The position numbers were made by a program, and so were the translations under genes. Shown here piece after piece: positions 19,151-29,104 of a DNA stretch of 64,000 bases. The notes beneath the pieces were generated by a model that was not told the DNA's origin, ran no database searches, and was given only the letters and a program-made list of their open reading frames with translations. The stretch covers positions 3,989,501 to 4,053,500 of the forward strand of contig NZ_CP090003.1 of the NCBI RefSeq assembly GCF_021390195.1. Reading direction: 5' to 3'. How positions within the stretch are numbered: the first letter of the stretch is position 1; every line of letters starts with the position of its first letter. Source of the DNA: Flagellimonas sp. CMM7 (lineage in GTDB: Bacteria > Bacteroidota > Bacteroidia > Flavobacteriales > Flavobacteriaceae).

Positions 19151-22100
19151 TTGCCTCTTAATATCTACAGCGAAAACGAAATCAGGGAGTTTGATAAAGT
19201 CCCTTTGCTCGATGATGAAGATAGGCAAACGTATCTTGATATATCATCGTCCACAGAGTACAGGGATTATTTTAGAAAACCTGTGAATTTTATGGTCTTT
19301 GTGCTCATGAAAGGGTACTTTAAATACAGCGGAAGGTTTTACAGGGTTAGTGAATTTCGAGAAGAAGATATCCAATTTGTCATTGAGCAAATGAATATCG
19401 CTTATATACCTGACTTTTCGGATTATGCCAGAAATACCTTTACCAGACAGAAAAAAATAATTGCAAAAAGCATCGGTGCCAGACTATTTGCGGATTGGAG
19501 GGAAAGTTTTGAAAAAGAAGTGGACGGCCTGGTAAGAACCGCGTTGAAACCCAAACAGATTATCAAGGCACTCGTTAGGATATGCCAGGAAAAGAAAGTC
19601 GAGCTACCTAGTTATCGCGTTTTTGTAGAAACAATATCGACTTCCCTGAAAAACCTCGAAAACGAACTTTTGGAAAAAGTAGGCCGATCATTGAGCGATG
19701 ACCAAAAAAGTACAATTGACACCATCCTGAAAATGGAAAAATCCAGTGGGCAACCAATATCCCCGACGAACCCATACTTGATTACTACTATCAAGAGTCC
19801 CGAACAAGAAATTGCCCCAATGAAGATAAAGGAAAGTTTGACGGACTTTTCTATTGTGGCGGACCTGTATAGGGAGTTCCGAGATTGTCTTGATTCACTG
19901 GAACTATCCGACCAACTGTTGAACTACTATGCCGTTTGGTTGATCAAATCAACTCATATACAGTTCTTGGCATTAAAAGAGCAAGAGAAAAGACACCTTT
20001 ATTTTTTGGCCTTTATCGTATACCAATACCGTATGCGCCAAGACCTTTTTGTAGATACCTTATTAAAATCTGTTCTGCGCTTTGAAAGTGAGGTCAAGAA
20101 ATCCATAACAGAGGATTTTTTATCACAAAGACCGGTAAAATTAAAACAGACCCAAAAAATTATCAAAATGGTAAGGTCGCTTTCAGATTATGTAGATGAT
20201 ATGAGGAGCGCTGCCTTTAACGTTTCACGAACGGACAAGGAGAAAATTAACGAGATACAAGACGTTTTTTCGAGGATGGACAACTCAAGGGGAGAGAGAC
20301 AAGCACAACGGAAAAAAATAGAGGAGGAGCTTGAAAAATTACAGAACTCATTGTCATCCGGTATGAAGGACCAAATGGTCAATGAAAAATATATTTCGGG
20401 TTATCGAAGGATACAGAACAGGGTTTCAGGAATCATTTCAGTTCTCGATTTTAATGTTGAAACATCCAACAAGGATATCTGTGAAGCAATAGATTACTTT
20501 AAGGCCAACACCAATATAACGAAACCGAAAAAACTACCGAAGGACTTTTTGGATGATAAAGGTAAAAGTGCCTTAAGGGCCAATAGGGAATCAGAATGGA
20601 AGCTTTGGAAAGTTCTATTTTTTATTAGGATAAAGGAACTAATAAAATCAGGCGCTCTTAACCTTAGGAATTCCAATAGATACAGAGCCGTAGAAGAGTA
20701 CCTCATTTCAAGTGAGCGATGGAAACAACAAAAAGTCGAACTACTTAAGCGTGCAGGTCTTCCATTCAAAATTGAACCGGAAGCCTTTTTAAAGGACAGT
20801 ACCATTTTGCTACATGACCAATATATCAAAACTAACAAGAACGTTTCACAAAATGAGCATTTAAGCTTTACCAAGTCCGGTTCCATAAGGGTTGCAACCC
20901 CGAAGGAAGATAAAAAAAAGGAAAGCAGTGGGCTTGTCAAGCTTTTGGAGAACGAGAACGGCTCCGTTATACCCTTGCCAATCGTTCTTTCGGAAATCAA
21001 TACCACCTCAAAATTTATTGATTGTTTTTCCCATTTCTCCCTAAAAGGCCAGAAGGGGAGGCCATCAAATCAAGCGTTCTACGCAACAATTATTGCCATT
21101 GGATGCAATATTGGAACAGGGCGTATGGCCCAGATTTCAAATGGGATATCCGCGGGTAACCTTAACCATTTGGTAAAATGGTATTTCAGTAAAGAGAATT
21201 TGGATGCCGCCAATGGAAGACTGAACACAATGATAGATGAATTATCGCTCCCGAAAATCTATAAAAAGAGATTGAACGAGAATCACACCTCTAGTGACGG
21301 CCAAAAATTTAGCGTAACGGTTCCATCCATCCATGCCAATCACTCATACAAATATTTTGGTACCGGTAAAGGTGTGACAGCTTACAGTTTCATCGATGAG
21401 ACCAGTAGTTTATTCTATAATACGGTAATAAGTTCGTCTGAGCGGGAGGCAGCCTATGTAATAGACGGATTGATGCACAATGAGGATGTGGAAAGCGACA
21501 TTCATTCCACGGATACCCATGGGTACAGTGAAATCATATTTGCTATTACCAATGGTCTGGGTGTTTTCTTTGCTCCCAGAATCAAAAACCTCAAGAACCA
21601 AGTGCGATATACCTTCAGGGAAAATCCAAAAAGGTCATACGAAGCAATGAATTTCAATGTCTTACCGACGGCAACTCAATATATCGACAATAACCTCATT
21701 GTTGAACAATGGGACAATATCTTACGTCTGCTCGTGACGATTAAACTAAGGGAGATTACAGCATCTAGAATCCTGAAACGTTTAAGTTCATATTCCAAAC
21801 AGCACCCGCTTTACAGGGCATTAAAACAAATTGGAAGGATATTTAAGACCTATTTTATCTTAAAATATATGGATGAATTGGATTTGCGTAAGTCGACCGA
21901 AAAGGCCTTGAATAGGATTGAAAACTCACATCAATTTGCCAAGGCAATTTTTTTTGGGAACAATCAGAGTATAAAAGCTGGGAGTAAAGAAGAACAAGAA
22001 GTTATCGTTGCAACCCGGCATTTGATTCAAAACGTTATAGTTCTGTGGAATTACCTTAAAATTAGTGAAAGACTTTCCAAGTGCGATTCTAAGGGTGTTG

Positions 22101-22267
22101 AGGAAATCCTATCTATTGTAAAAAACGGTTCGATAATGACTTGGCAGCACATAAACATTCATGGTGAGTACAATTTTCAAAGATTATTTTCCGATGGTGA
22201 GAAGAGCTCGCTTGAGTTCGAAAAGATAAAGCAGCTAAATATTGATAGCTTGGTCTCTCTACGATAA
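19151..22267 (+). mobile_element. tnpA: Tn3-family transposase (TnpA)
   Basis: 1038 aa, TTG start (first possible start after an in-frame stop at 19145-19147). Full-length Tn3-type TnpA: N-terminal DUF4158-like region (SENEIREFDKVPLLDDEDRQ), a long helical middle, and the C-terminal catalytic domain with SSDGQKFSV, HSTDTHGYSE and FAPRIKNL, which carries the DDE residues. Tn3 transposases move DNA replicatively between ~38-bp inverted repeats and leave 5-bp duplications. No resolvase gene is present and I could not find convincing terminal repeats, so this may be a solitary or decayed unit. The hydrolase gene on its right is truncated. Confidence 0.9.
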
Positions 22268-22323
22268 AAACATACTACTGAAAATCAATAATTTATATCT
22301 TCTATGGTGCAAATCCTCAATAT

Positions 22324-23115
22324 CTACCATGGAGGCCAGTATTCTTCTGAAACCTTCCATTCCACGGGATTACTTGCTGTCTCGCTTTCATACCTATTTA
22401 TGATCCTACGCAACTTTCCAAAGCTGGATGGATGACTCCAACTTGGCGGCCCCATTTTATTTAAAATATTTAGAGCGGCCTTATCATCCCGATCTAATGC
22501 CATCGCTTTTACTTTTTTATAACTCTCAGTATAATTTTTACTCCCGCTAACAAGTTGAGATAGTCCTACATAAAAATGAAATTTATTTGGCGCCGCGTGT
22601 ATCATTTTTGTAGCTAAAAACGATCCCCACGATGAACCCGAAATGATTATTTTTTCTTGACCCAATTTTTTTCGAATGTAATCACTTACTTCAAGACCAT
22701 CTTTTACCAGAAGATCTACACTCAACTTATTATTGGTAATCATGTCTAAAGTGAGCTCTTCTGACTCCAATTGCGCTAGATATGTTCTCCCAGAACCTCT
22801 TTGATCCCAGTGAACAATGGTAAAGTTTTCTTCGAAATCTTGGAAAAGACTATCGTGATACTTGCTTAAAGGAATTCCTGGACCTCCATGTACCATTAAG
22901 ACTATGGGATTCGAACAATCTTTACCTTTTATTGTAACCCATTGTGGTACACCTCCGATAAGCACATACTGGGCTTCGTTTAACTCGGATTTTATATTGC
23001 TGTTAGGTTGGCAAGACTCATGAAGAAATACTTTTTCTTTTATTTGAGCTTGATTTGAAAAACAAGAAAACAAGCTTATAAACATAATGATTAGTAATCT
23101 AACTTTTAGATTCAT
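22324..23115 (-). pseudogene. Alpha/beta hydrolase, C-terminally truncated beside the Tn3 transposase
   Basis: 263 aa with signal peptide (IIMFISLFSCFSNQAQ). Proline-iminopeptidase-like N-terminal half: MVHGGPGIPLS, HWDQRGSGRTY, nucleophile elbow GSSWGS. The frame stops at EEYWPPW, before the acidic residue and catalytic His expected ~100-150 residues later, so the triad is incomplete. The missing end faces the Tn3 gene, suggesting loss on transposition. The intact paralogue type is seen at 3835-4878. Confidence 0.7.
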
Positions 23116-23429
23116 GATTTACACTTTATTTTATAAACCCAAGACGAACGTGAAGAGAAAATGTTTCAGGTTGTTGAAAAATATTGAACAAATTGCCAGC
23201 TAAGGCAGCCGCATACTCTCACCGCCAATCTAAAAGCCCACCGGACTTTGTATATTGTCACGTGTATCATAATTTATATATTATCAAACAGTAACTTTTT
23301 GATAATTAACATTTTAACACTATCTTAAAAAGACTAACCTAAAATTTGTCTTTTTGAAATAACTACCTACAATTTGACGTAGGAAAACTATTTAATTATA
23401 AACCGCGTTCAAATAGGCATAATTCTTTA
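23116..23429. other. Host-prophage junction region, left
   Basis: 314 bp with no gene. It contains the left dif-like junction (23262-23289), an inverted repeat TTATCAAA ... TTTGATAA (23281-23305) just inside the phage side, and a CCTAC ... GTAGG inverted repeat (23366-23383) upstream of the first phage gene. Confidence 0.6.
23262..23289 (+). other. attL: hybrid dif-like site at left prophage end
   Basis: Reads GTGTATCATAA (XerC-type arm, 23262-23272), core TTTATA (23273-23278), then TATTATCAAAC (degenerate XerD-side arm, phage-derived). The right junction has the same core. The chromosomal half GTGTATCATAA shares the terminal CATAA with E. coli dif. Inferred to be the left product of XerCD-mediated integration. 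Confidence 0.7.
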
Positions 23430-23996
23430 ATGCCTATGCATGTCTTGACTTTTAGGATTAGCCATATCGGGAAAGTGTATTCGATACACATAGAACGTGA
23501 GGTTTTCCACTTATTTAAAACCAAAAAAGAAGCAAAGGATTATATCAGGAAGTACAAAAATGTGCTTACGGATAATCTGCCAATCATGTTGAACCTTCAA
23601 ATGCAATTGGAGATGCTGAGAAATCAGCATTACCAGTTTATGAACACAAGGTTACAGCGTGAACTTTATCAAAATTTGGTAGATTTTGAAAAAGAATTTG
23701 CTTTGATTTTTTGGAACAACGGAGGAGATAATTTTACCTATGTGCAGTTTAACAAAATTAGGGTTGCAATGAATATCATCGACAACGCTATAGCTATAAT
23801 TAAAAGGTATGGTCAAGTCAATAAGCACAAGGTTCTCCTTAACCAGTTGTATGCAATAGAAAAGATATTTATTCTAATGCAAAAAAATTACAATCAAGAG
23901 GTTAGGGGTCTTTATGTTGCGCATGGTTACAGGGAAGGTTTAAGAACATTAAAACCTTCTATAAATGAAAAGCATACACCTTACAAAGCATCCTAG
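23430..23996 (+). CDS. Phage hypothetical protein, helical
   Basis: 188 aa. After a short beta region (MHVLTFRISHIGKVYSIHIE) it is largely alpha-helical and rich in Asn, Gln and Lys. I do not recognise a family. It is the first gene on the left side of the integrated phage, overlaps the next gene by 32 bp, and leads a run of small genes up to the replication initiator. A role in replication or host takeover would be a guess. Confidence 0.65.
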   Translation: MPMHVLTFRISHIGKVYSIHIEREVFHLFKTKKEAKDYIRKYKNVLTDNLPIMLNLQMQLEMLRNQHYQFMNTRLQRELYQNLVDFEKEFALIFWNNGGDNFTYVQFNKIRVAMNIIDNAIAIIKRYGQVNKHKVLLNQLYAIEKIFILMQKNYNQEVRGLYVAHGYREGLRTLKPSINEKHTPYKAS

Positions 23997-24378
23997 TTTA
24001 TTAAAAGATTGTTTCACTATTATAAAAATTCACTCTGACTATTGGAAAGTTGGCGAGAATTTTAACGTTTATTCTTATCAAGGCGTAAAGGATTATGCCG
24101 ACGACAAACTGTTGACTTCTGTCGAGCTTGTTGCTAAGCAAACAAAACGACTTGAGGAAATTAACGCTTGGGATAGTTTTTACTATAATGACTTTTCCCC
24201 AAGAATATTAAAGGAGATTTTAAGAAATCGGTATGAAAATGCTGATTTACTTTTATTCGATGTACTTCTTTTTTCTAATTGGTCTCACTCAAAAAAACTT
24301 CTTGATGTGACTCCTAGTTACGCACATCTCTTCAAAGACCTGAGAACACCTGTTAAATTGTCCAATCATGGAAAATAA
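23965..24378 (+). CDS. Phage hypothetical protein
   Basis: 137 aa, no signal peptide or membrane segment, no recognised motif (contains ELVAKQTKRLEEINAWDSFYYND). Overlaps both neighbours (32 bp upstream, 11 bp downstream), the packing typical of compact phage operons. Confidence 0.55.
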   Translation: MKSIHLTKHPSLLKDCFTIIKIHSDYWKVGENFNVYSYQGVKDYADDKLLTSVELVAKQTKRLEEINAWDSFYYNDFSPRILKEILRNRYENADLLLFDVLLFSNWSHSKKLLDVTPSYAHLFKDLRTPVKLSNHGK

Positions 24379-24589
24379 TTTATGCGCGTGGGTTAATAAA
24401 AATTACCTCATACGGTATTCTTTTAATTCAGTACCTAATAAAAGCTATTTGATTAGTTCATTTCCCTACGTTTCTTTCGTAGGCGAAACACTTGCAAATA
24501 AGCACTTTACAGCCCTTAAAACTTTCTCTGGGCAAAGGTATACGGTTCGTCTTAGAAGAGGCCTTAAAATTGATTTTGTTTCAAAATAA
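24368..24589 (+). CDS. Phage hypothetical small protein
   Basis: 73 aa, basic, with likely beta strands (KSYLISSFPYVSFVGE; RYTVRLRRGLKIDFV). No family recognised. Overlaps the preceding gene by 11 bp. Confidence 0.5.
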   Translation: MENNLCAWVNKNYLIRYSFNSVPNKSYLISSFPYVSFVGETLANKHFTALKTFSGQRYTVRLRRGLKIDFVSK

Positions 24590-24605
24590 CTAAAGGATTT
24601 ATTCT

Positions 24606-24827
24606 ATGCGAAAAGGTAGTATTTCTTGTTTAGCGGTTGAAAGTGCTTGGTTCAATCTCTCTATGACCTGTGGAATGGAAATAGAGGATTGTAAAAAACA
24701 TATGAAGGATTTGGATAAGAGGTTTAAGGACGGGAAATTAACTAGACATGATATGTCTAGCGTTATTTACAATTCCTTTCTTTTTTATAAAACAAATCAA
24801 TCCCTATTGAACTACGAATTTCTTTAA
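24606..24827 (+). CDS. Phage hypothetical small protein upstream of rep
   Basis: 73 aa. Its stop codon abuts the start of the replication initiator (24825-24827 / 24828), so the two are probably translationally coupled. No family recognised; the middle (EIEDCKKHMKDLDKRFKDGK) is a charged helix. Confidence 0.55.
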   Translation: MRKGSISCLAVESAWFNLSMTCGMEIEDCKKHMKDLDKRFKDGKLTRHDMSSVIYNSFLFYKTNQSLLNYEFL

Positions 24828-26819
24828 ATGAATGACACGGTACGTGTTCGTATTCATGGCTGTAATGATAAAGTAGGTACCACAAAAAGCGAGTGGGCTA
24901 AAAAAAATAAGGGTCTTTCTGATTTTTTAGTGCCTGAACACAATCAACTTTATATTAAGCTTTTGCAGTACGAGGGAAAATATTTCCATGCCAAGGGAAT
25001 TGGAATTGAGGAAGTAGAACAATACTCCAATGAAGATACTGAGGACTGGATTCACAAAATGACCAATAGAAAGATTGCAAAGCATGGCTTCCAATCCGGT
25101 ATGATGCTTTTTGTCGATGAAACAAAAGTAAAACGTTATTACCAAAAGGTAACAGGAAATTACAGGGTTCCAAGTTCTTTTGGTGGTGTTGTTTTTCAGG
25201 TAAACAAAAATGCTGGTTATATCGATTTTGAATTCTCAATTCCAAAATATCTATACGGTCACTCTCTTTGCGAATTTGTTCCGCAGCCCAAGAGTAGGAC
25301 GGCAATGAAAGAGTTCCAAAGAATTTATGATTTGGATTTCCAACTATCCTTGGCCTATGATAGGTTCATGAAATTCTTGGATAAGTTCTTTTTGGACTTG
25401 TGCCATATGTTTGAACTCGATACCCTTTTAAATAATAAATATATAGAGGTTAGGCGTCTTGATTTCTGTAAGAACCAATATTTTAAGGACAAGGAAATCA
25501 GTTTGGACTATTTGAGCCATTTGAATTCCATTAACATTAGGCGCTATAAGAACAACGCTAAAATAACTAAAGAATATGGCACGGGATTGAGCTATAGCAA
25601 AGCGGATGGCTCTTATTTTAAGATATACCATAAAGGAACGGAATATATAAAAGCGGATGGAGGTGATTTAAAGAAGCATGAACATATAAACGCTGATTAT
25701 ATAGCTTCTCAGGAGCTTGATAAAAAGATAGCTGCTGTATATACCGAGAATAAGAACTTCATCAAATACCTTTTTAATAAAAGGACTAAAGGTGAAGATG
25801 TTGTAATAGACCCGGACTTAAGAAAAAGGTTAAAGGAAACGGTTAACGAAGTCTACAAGATGCAACCTTTTAAGACTGACTTTTTAAAAAGTGAAATGGA
25901 TAAGATTTTAAGATATGAATCCAGTTTCCGAACCTCTTATTTTACCCAAGTTTATAAAAGAGGGATTTTTAGAAGAAAAGACCGTATGCACCGCATGTCA
26001 ATGATTAAATATAATGAGACAAAGAAAAAGTATGATTCGAGGTATTTGGAGTTTGGCGAGAAGGTCGTGTTCAAGGAAAAAAGGAACCATGATATGATGA
26101 ACGGTTATCTAAACCGAGATTGTCATTTTATGTTGGAAACCAATGTAATGATTAAGAATTATGAGCAAAAATCTTACATGAACTATGATGCTACAAAGGA
26201 TTATTACAAGATTGAACCTTATCGACTGAACGGCACCATATTGCAAGGGAAGGACATAGGCACTTTTTCAAAACAGCTTTTTATAGAGCTCTATAAATCC
26301 TTTTTTACCGAGGTAAAGTACTATCAAGTAAAAGATGTTTCCAACTTTGACGACCTTCTGACAAAAGTTAGAAAGTATAATATCAATGCTGTTGAAAATG
26401 CTAGAAAATACAACGAATCGAATTCACATTTGGTTAGAAATTATAACGCAAGTCTTCCTGTTATAAATGGTCTTAAGGTTGGAAAGGTAGTGAAGCATGC
26501 AACCGATTTGTTGAAGCAAAGCGAGATCCTGGAGAAAGGCTTCAAAAAAGTATCTGTTATGCAGATAACCACAATTTTAAAGTTGATGGATGATGACGGA
26601 TTGAGTTTAAAACAGGTATTCGTAAAACTTGGATTCACTGCAAATCAGCGTAGCAGATGGAGGAAGGAACTGAAGATTTTTGGTGTTTTTGACCAAACAA
26701 TAATGAGGGCTAAAAAAGTCGATACTAGACTTGATTTTAGAGACTATTACCAAAATGCAGGTCACCGTAATAAAATAAATGACTGGTTTGTAAATAAAGA
26801 ATTTCAAAGATATGGTTAA
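24828..26819 (+). CDS. Replication initiation protein, gpII/Phage_CRI-like (rolling circle)
   Basis: 663 aa. The motif order matches the gene II/X (Phage_CRI) family of filamentous-phage and plasmid initiators: EVRRLDFCKN near 206-215 (family xxRxDxCxN), FKIYHKGTEY near 263-272 (family fKxYxKgxE), and LRYESSFRTSYF near 361-372 (family lRxExxlxxxyl). It would nick one strand at the phage origin and prime rolling-circle synthesis, needing host polymerase and helicase. The protein is longer than typical gpII (~400 aa); the last ~150 residues carry an HTH-like segment (SLKQVFVKLGFTANQRSRWRKE) that may bind the origin. It is the most diagnostic phage gene here. Confidence 0.82.
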   Translation: MNDTVRVRIHGCNDKVGTTKSEWAKKNKGLSDFLVPEHNQLYIKLLQYEGKYFHAKGIGIEEVEQYSNEDTEDWIHKMTNRKIAKHGFQSGMMLFVDETKVKRYYQKVTGNYRVPSSFGGVVFQVNKNAGYIDFEFSIPKYLYGHSLCEFVPQPKSRTAMKEFQRIYDLDFQLSLAYDRFMKFLDKFFLDLCHMFELDTLLNNKYIEVRRLDFCKNQYFKDKEISLDYLSHLNSINIRRYKNNAKITKEYGTGLSYSKADGSYFKIYHKGTEYIKADGGDLKKHEHINADYIASQELDKKIAAVYTENKNFIKYLFNKRTKGEDVVIDPDLRKRLKETVNEVYKMQPFKTDFLKSEMDKILRYESSFRTSYFTQVYKRGIFRRKDRMHRMSMIKYNETKKKYDSRYLEFGEKVVFKEKRNHDMMNGYLNRDCHFMLETNVMIKNYEQKSYMNYDATKDYYKIEPYRLNGTILQGKDIGTFSKQLFIELYKSFFTEVKYYQVKDVSNFDDLLTKVRKYNINAVENARKYNESNSHLVRNYNASLPVINGLKVGKVVKHATDLLKQSEILEKGFKKVSVMQITTILKLMDDDGLSLKQVFVKLGFTANQRSRWRKELKIFGVFDQTIMRAKKVDTRLDFRDYYQNAGHRNKINDWFVNKEFQRYG

Positions 26820-27015
26820 GGATAGAATACATGTTCCAAAGGATTTTCCTTGGGAAACACTTTACTTTTTAATGGACTGTGAAGGACATAGGGTAATATC
26901 AAAATTTGTTTCAAAAATGGTTGTTGATTATTCCGATATGAAATACAGGATTGAAAACCTTCAAATGGAAAACAATCTTTTGAAATCCGAAATAAAAAAT
27001 ATGCCGAAAAAATAG
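26812..27015 (+). CDS. Phage small coiled-coil protein
   Basis: 67 aa, overlapping the end of rep by 8 bp. The C-terminal half (YRIENLQMENNLLKSEIKN) has leucine heptads typical of a short coiled coil. Unknown role, possibly replication-associated by position. Confidence 0.5.
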   Translation: MVKDRIHVPKDFPWETLYFLMDCEGHRVISKFVSKMVVDYSDMKYRIENLQMENNLLKSEIKNMPKK

Positions 27016-27033
27016 AACCTCTTTTTGTGCATC

Positions 27034-27041
27034 TACATTTG
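27034..27041 (+). promoter_or_regulatory. Candidate -7 promoter element before capsid genes
   Basis: TACATTTG is an exact TAnnTTTG, the Bacteroidota sigma-A -7 consensus, 38 bp before the 27079 start codon. A clear -33 TTTG at the usual distance is not seen, so the call is tentative. Confidence 0.35.
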
Positions 27042-27078
27042 CTGTATAAATATTGAAAGTTTAAAAATTTATATAGTT

Positions 27079-27243
27079 ATGAGTTCAAGGAAAAAACCGT
27101 TGTGGAAAAGAATTTTGATTCCTGTCGCCATTTTGTTGGCAGGGGCTTTGTTCAAGAACAAAGTTCTCGGAATGTGGAAGAAAATCCCTGTCGTAGGCAA
27201 AGTGGATTTGGAGGACAAAATAGGTGATAACGCTAAAAGCTAG
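27079..27243 (+). CDS. Phage small membrane protein
   Basis: 54 aa from the ATG at 27079 (the longer frame from TTG 27025 has no support). Basic N-terminus SSRKKPLWKR, one membrane helix (ILIPVAILLAGALF), and an acidic tail. It lies 5 bp before the capsid candidate, where membrane-containing tailless phages often encode virion membrane proteins. Confidence 0.6.
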   Translation: MSSRKKPLWKRILIPVAILLAGALFKNKVLGMWKKIPVVGKVDLEDKIGDNAKS

Positions 27244-27248
27244 GAACG

Positions 27249-28052
27249 ATGAAAAAGTTATTTAGATACGGCGTTGAAGAGACGATGAAAATCGAAAATG
27301 AAAGCATTTATGCTGTTGTTATCGATTGTGGCACGGTAATTACCAATGATACTTTGGCAGCTATCAACGATTTACGTCATATAGACGTACAATTGCAGTT
27401 GGTTAGAAATGGGCAAGACCCAGTTGATATTTTCAACGGTCACTTGGATGAAATCCTAACAGGTTATTATGCTCAAGAGGTCGAGTACCTTTTAGCTAAA
27501 AAACCTTTTGGACTTACCCATAAGTTTACCATTGACTTAGACGGTGTTTTGGTCTTGAGCGGTGGGGATAAGTTATTCCTTACTATTGATGCTGGTGAAG
27601 CAGCCTTTACCAATTTGGACATAGCTAGGCCTTTGTCCTATGTTAAGGCTTATACCCTTCCTTCAAATGGTGTTCAAAGCCCAATTGCTTGTGTTAAGAG
27701 CCATTCCATCAATAACGGTGATATCGATATTGATATGGAATTGGGCGATAATGTGCAAAAGATTACTGCTGCATTGGATTTTACCGCTCCTTATGCCACA
27801 AGTGCAAAGGCAAAATTCAGTAACAACGTTACCGTTTTAGGTGATGGCGGTTATGAAAGAAGCTTGCCAAAAGAAGCTTTGGAGGCTGAAAACATCATGA
27901 TGTTTGATGACAACCCAGAAAGCGACGTGAACCAACTTGTTGTGTTCAAAGCCAAAGACCGTGTATTGCATGGCGCTAAAATCAAGGCTAGACTTACTCA
28001 GGCTGCTGACGGATTGGCAAGGATTATCGTTAAATCTTACAAGAATATTTAA
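27249..28052 (+). CDS. Candidate major capsid protein, double-jelly-roll (PM2 P2/FLiP-like)
   Basis: 267 aa, beta-rich throughout, no signal peptide, no cysteine-rich or catalytic motif. Length and layout recall corticovirus PM2 P2 (269 aa as I remember it): an N-terminal stretch with INDLRHIDVQLQLVRNG, central strands, and a C-terminal strand pair AKIKARLTQAADGLARIIVKS comparable to the end of P2. I compared from memory, not by alignment. Position in the operon (after a small TM protein, before other structural candidates) also fits. Alternative: another structural protein. Confidence 0.55.
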   Translation: MKKLFRYGVEETMKIENESIYAVVIDCGTVITNDTLAAINDLRHIDVQLQLVRNGQDPVDIFNGHLDEILTGYYAQEVEYLLAKKPFGLTHKFTIDLDGVLVLSGGDKLFLTIDAGEAAFTNLDIARPLSYVKAYTLPSNGVQSPIACVKSHSINNGDIDIDMELGDNVQKITAALDFTAPYATSAKAKFSNNVTVLGDGGYERSLPKEALEAENIMMFDDNPESDVNQLVVFKAKDRVLHGAKIKARLTQAADGLARIIVKSYKNI

Positions 28053-28065
28053 TACCTAAGATTTA

Positions 28066-28329
28066 ATGAAGCTCTGGCATATTCCCTTAAAGTTACAGGA
28101 TGATTTCAATATGACCGACCAAGACGAGTTGGCTAAAGATTGGAATTCTGTCCTTAACTGGGAAAAAGACGCAACCGAGGAACATGAGGATAATATTAAA
28201 CAATATTATGCCAAGTTGCACAAGCCGATTTACACAAAACTGTTACTACCGTTTTTGTACGTCTGGATTAAGAAAGAATTTAATGATATAATCGACCCTC
28301 CAAAAGAGGATAAAGGATTTTTAGATTAA
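28066..28329 (+). CDS. Phage hypothetical protein downstream of capsid candidate
   Basis: 87 aa, acidic middle (WEKDATEEHEDNIKQYY) and a short hydrophobic segment (YTKLLLPFLYVWI). No family recognised. Its stop overlaps the next start (TAATG), so it is coupled to the 230-aa gene. Confidence 0.55.
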   Translation: MKLWHIPLKLQDDFNMTDQDELAKDWNSVLNWEKDATEEHEDNIKQYYAKLHKPIYTKLLLPFLYVWIKKEFNDIIDPPKEDKGFLD

Positions 28330-29021
28330 TGTATACAAGTTTCACATCTACAAAAAAACCAATGCTTACCCCTACAAAAGGGGGCGGGCTAGTTAAGGGT
28401 ATAGGCGCTGTTAGTACGGCTGCTGGAATTCTTGGCTCAATAGTTCCAAAGGAGATAGTCAACAATACTGTTGGCGCTGCTTTAAAGCACGGTTGGAAGT
28501 GTTGGGGAGCTAGTGTCAACCCAGACAAGGCATCTGCCAATATAGCGCTTTGGGTGCCTCAGTTAAAGGATGCTGCCGAGTTTGCTATCAGGGCTAATGA
28601 TAGTGCTTTAGAATCTAGGATTAATGCCTTTCATAAAAGGTATTATGAAGTTGGCGTTAAACATAGATGGTGGATTGAAAGAGGTGGTGCAAGGGATTGC
28701 ACCAAGGAAGCGATACAACTTGAAATGGATGCTCTTTCTTTAGTAAAAACAGAAGCTGTAAGGGCTTTTCAGGAAGAACTTAATGAAAGAGGTCATACAA
28801 TGGTTCCTTCGACCCCTATAACCCATGCAATACCCGCCAATGGTGCAATTGATTTACCTGCAACTACTTGGACGGTAGAGCAATATAGGGTTGTCCTTGG
28901 CAAAAAGAACGTTGTCAGCAATGTTGTTGATGTCGTTACTGGTGGAAGCTCAGGAAGTGGGATTTTACCGCTTGTTTTGAGCGCTGTGGGATTTGTAATG
29001 TTTAGAAAAAAAATATTCTAA
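28329..29021 (+). CDS. Phage structural/membrane protein candidate
   Basis: 230 aa. The N-terminus holds a Gly/Ala-rich hydrophobic stretch (LVKGIGAVSTAAGILGSIV), a charged helical middle, and a C-terminal tail GGSSGSG followed by a membrane helix (ILPLVLSAVGFVMF) and RKKIF. Such a tail-anchored protein inside a capsid operon suggests a membrane-linked vertex or scaffold protein. No family recognised. Confidence 0.6.
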   Translation: MYTSFTSTKKPMLTPTKGGGLVKGIGAVSTAAGILGSIVPKEIVNNTVGAALKHGWKCWGASVNPDKASANIALWVPQLKDAAEFAIRANDSALESRINAFHKRYYEVGVKHRWWIERGGARDCTKEAIQLEMDALSLVKTEAVRAFQEELNERGHTMVPSTPITHAIPANGAIDLPATTWTVEQYRVVLGKKNVVSNVVDVVTGGSSGSGILPLVLSAVGFVMFRKKIF

Positions 29022-29104
29022 TGGCAAAAGTTTTGATTAAAAATAAGGTGAATGCAAAAGTTTGGAAATGTACCCCCCCAAACTATTTGGAGTGGCCTAT
29101 ATAA
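29021..29104 (+). CDS. Possible tiny phage ORF, 27 aa
   Basis: ATG coupled to the upstream stop (TAATG). The product MAKVLIKNKVNAKVWKCTPP is followed by seven residues, then stop. It overlaps the 39-aa ORF below in another frame across a run of seven C. Coding status uncertain. Confidence 0.3.
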   Translation: MAKVLIKNKVNAKVWKCTPPNYLEWPI

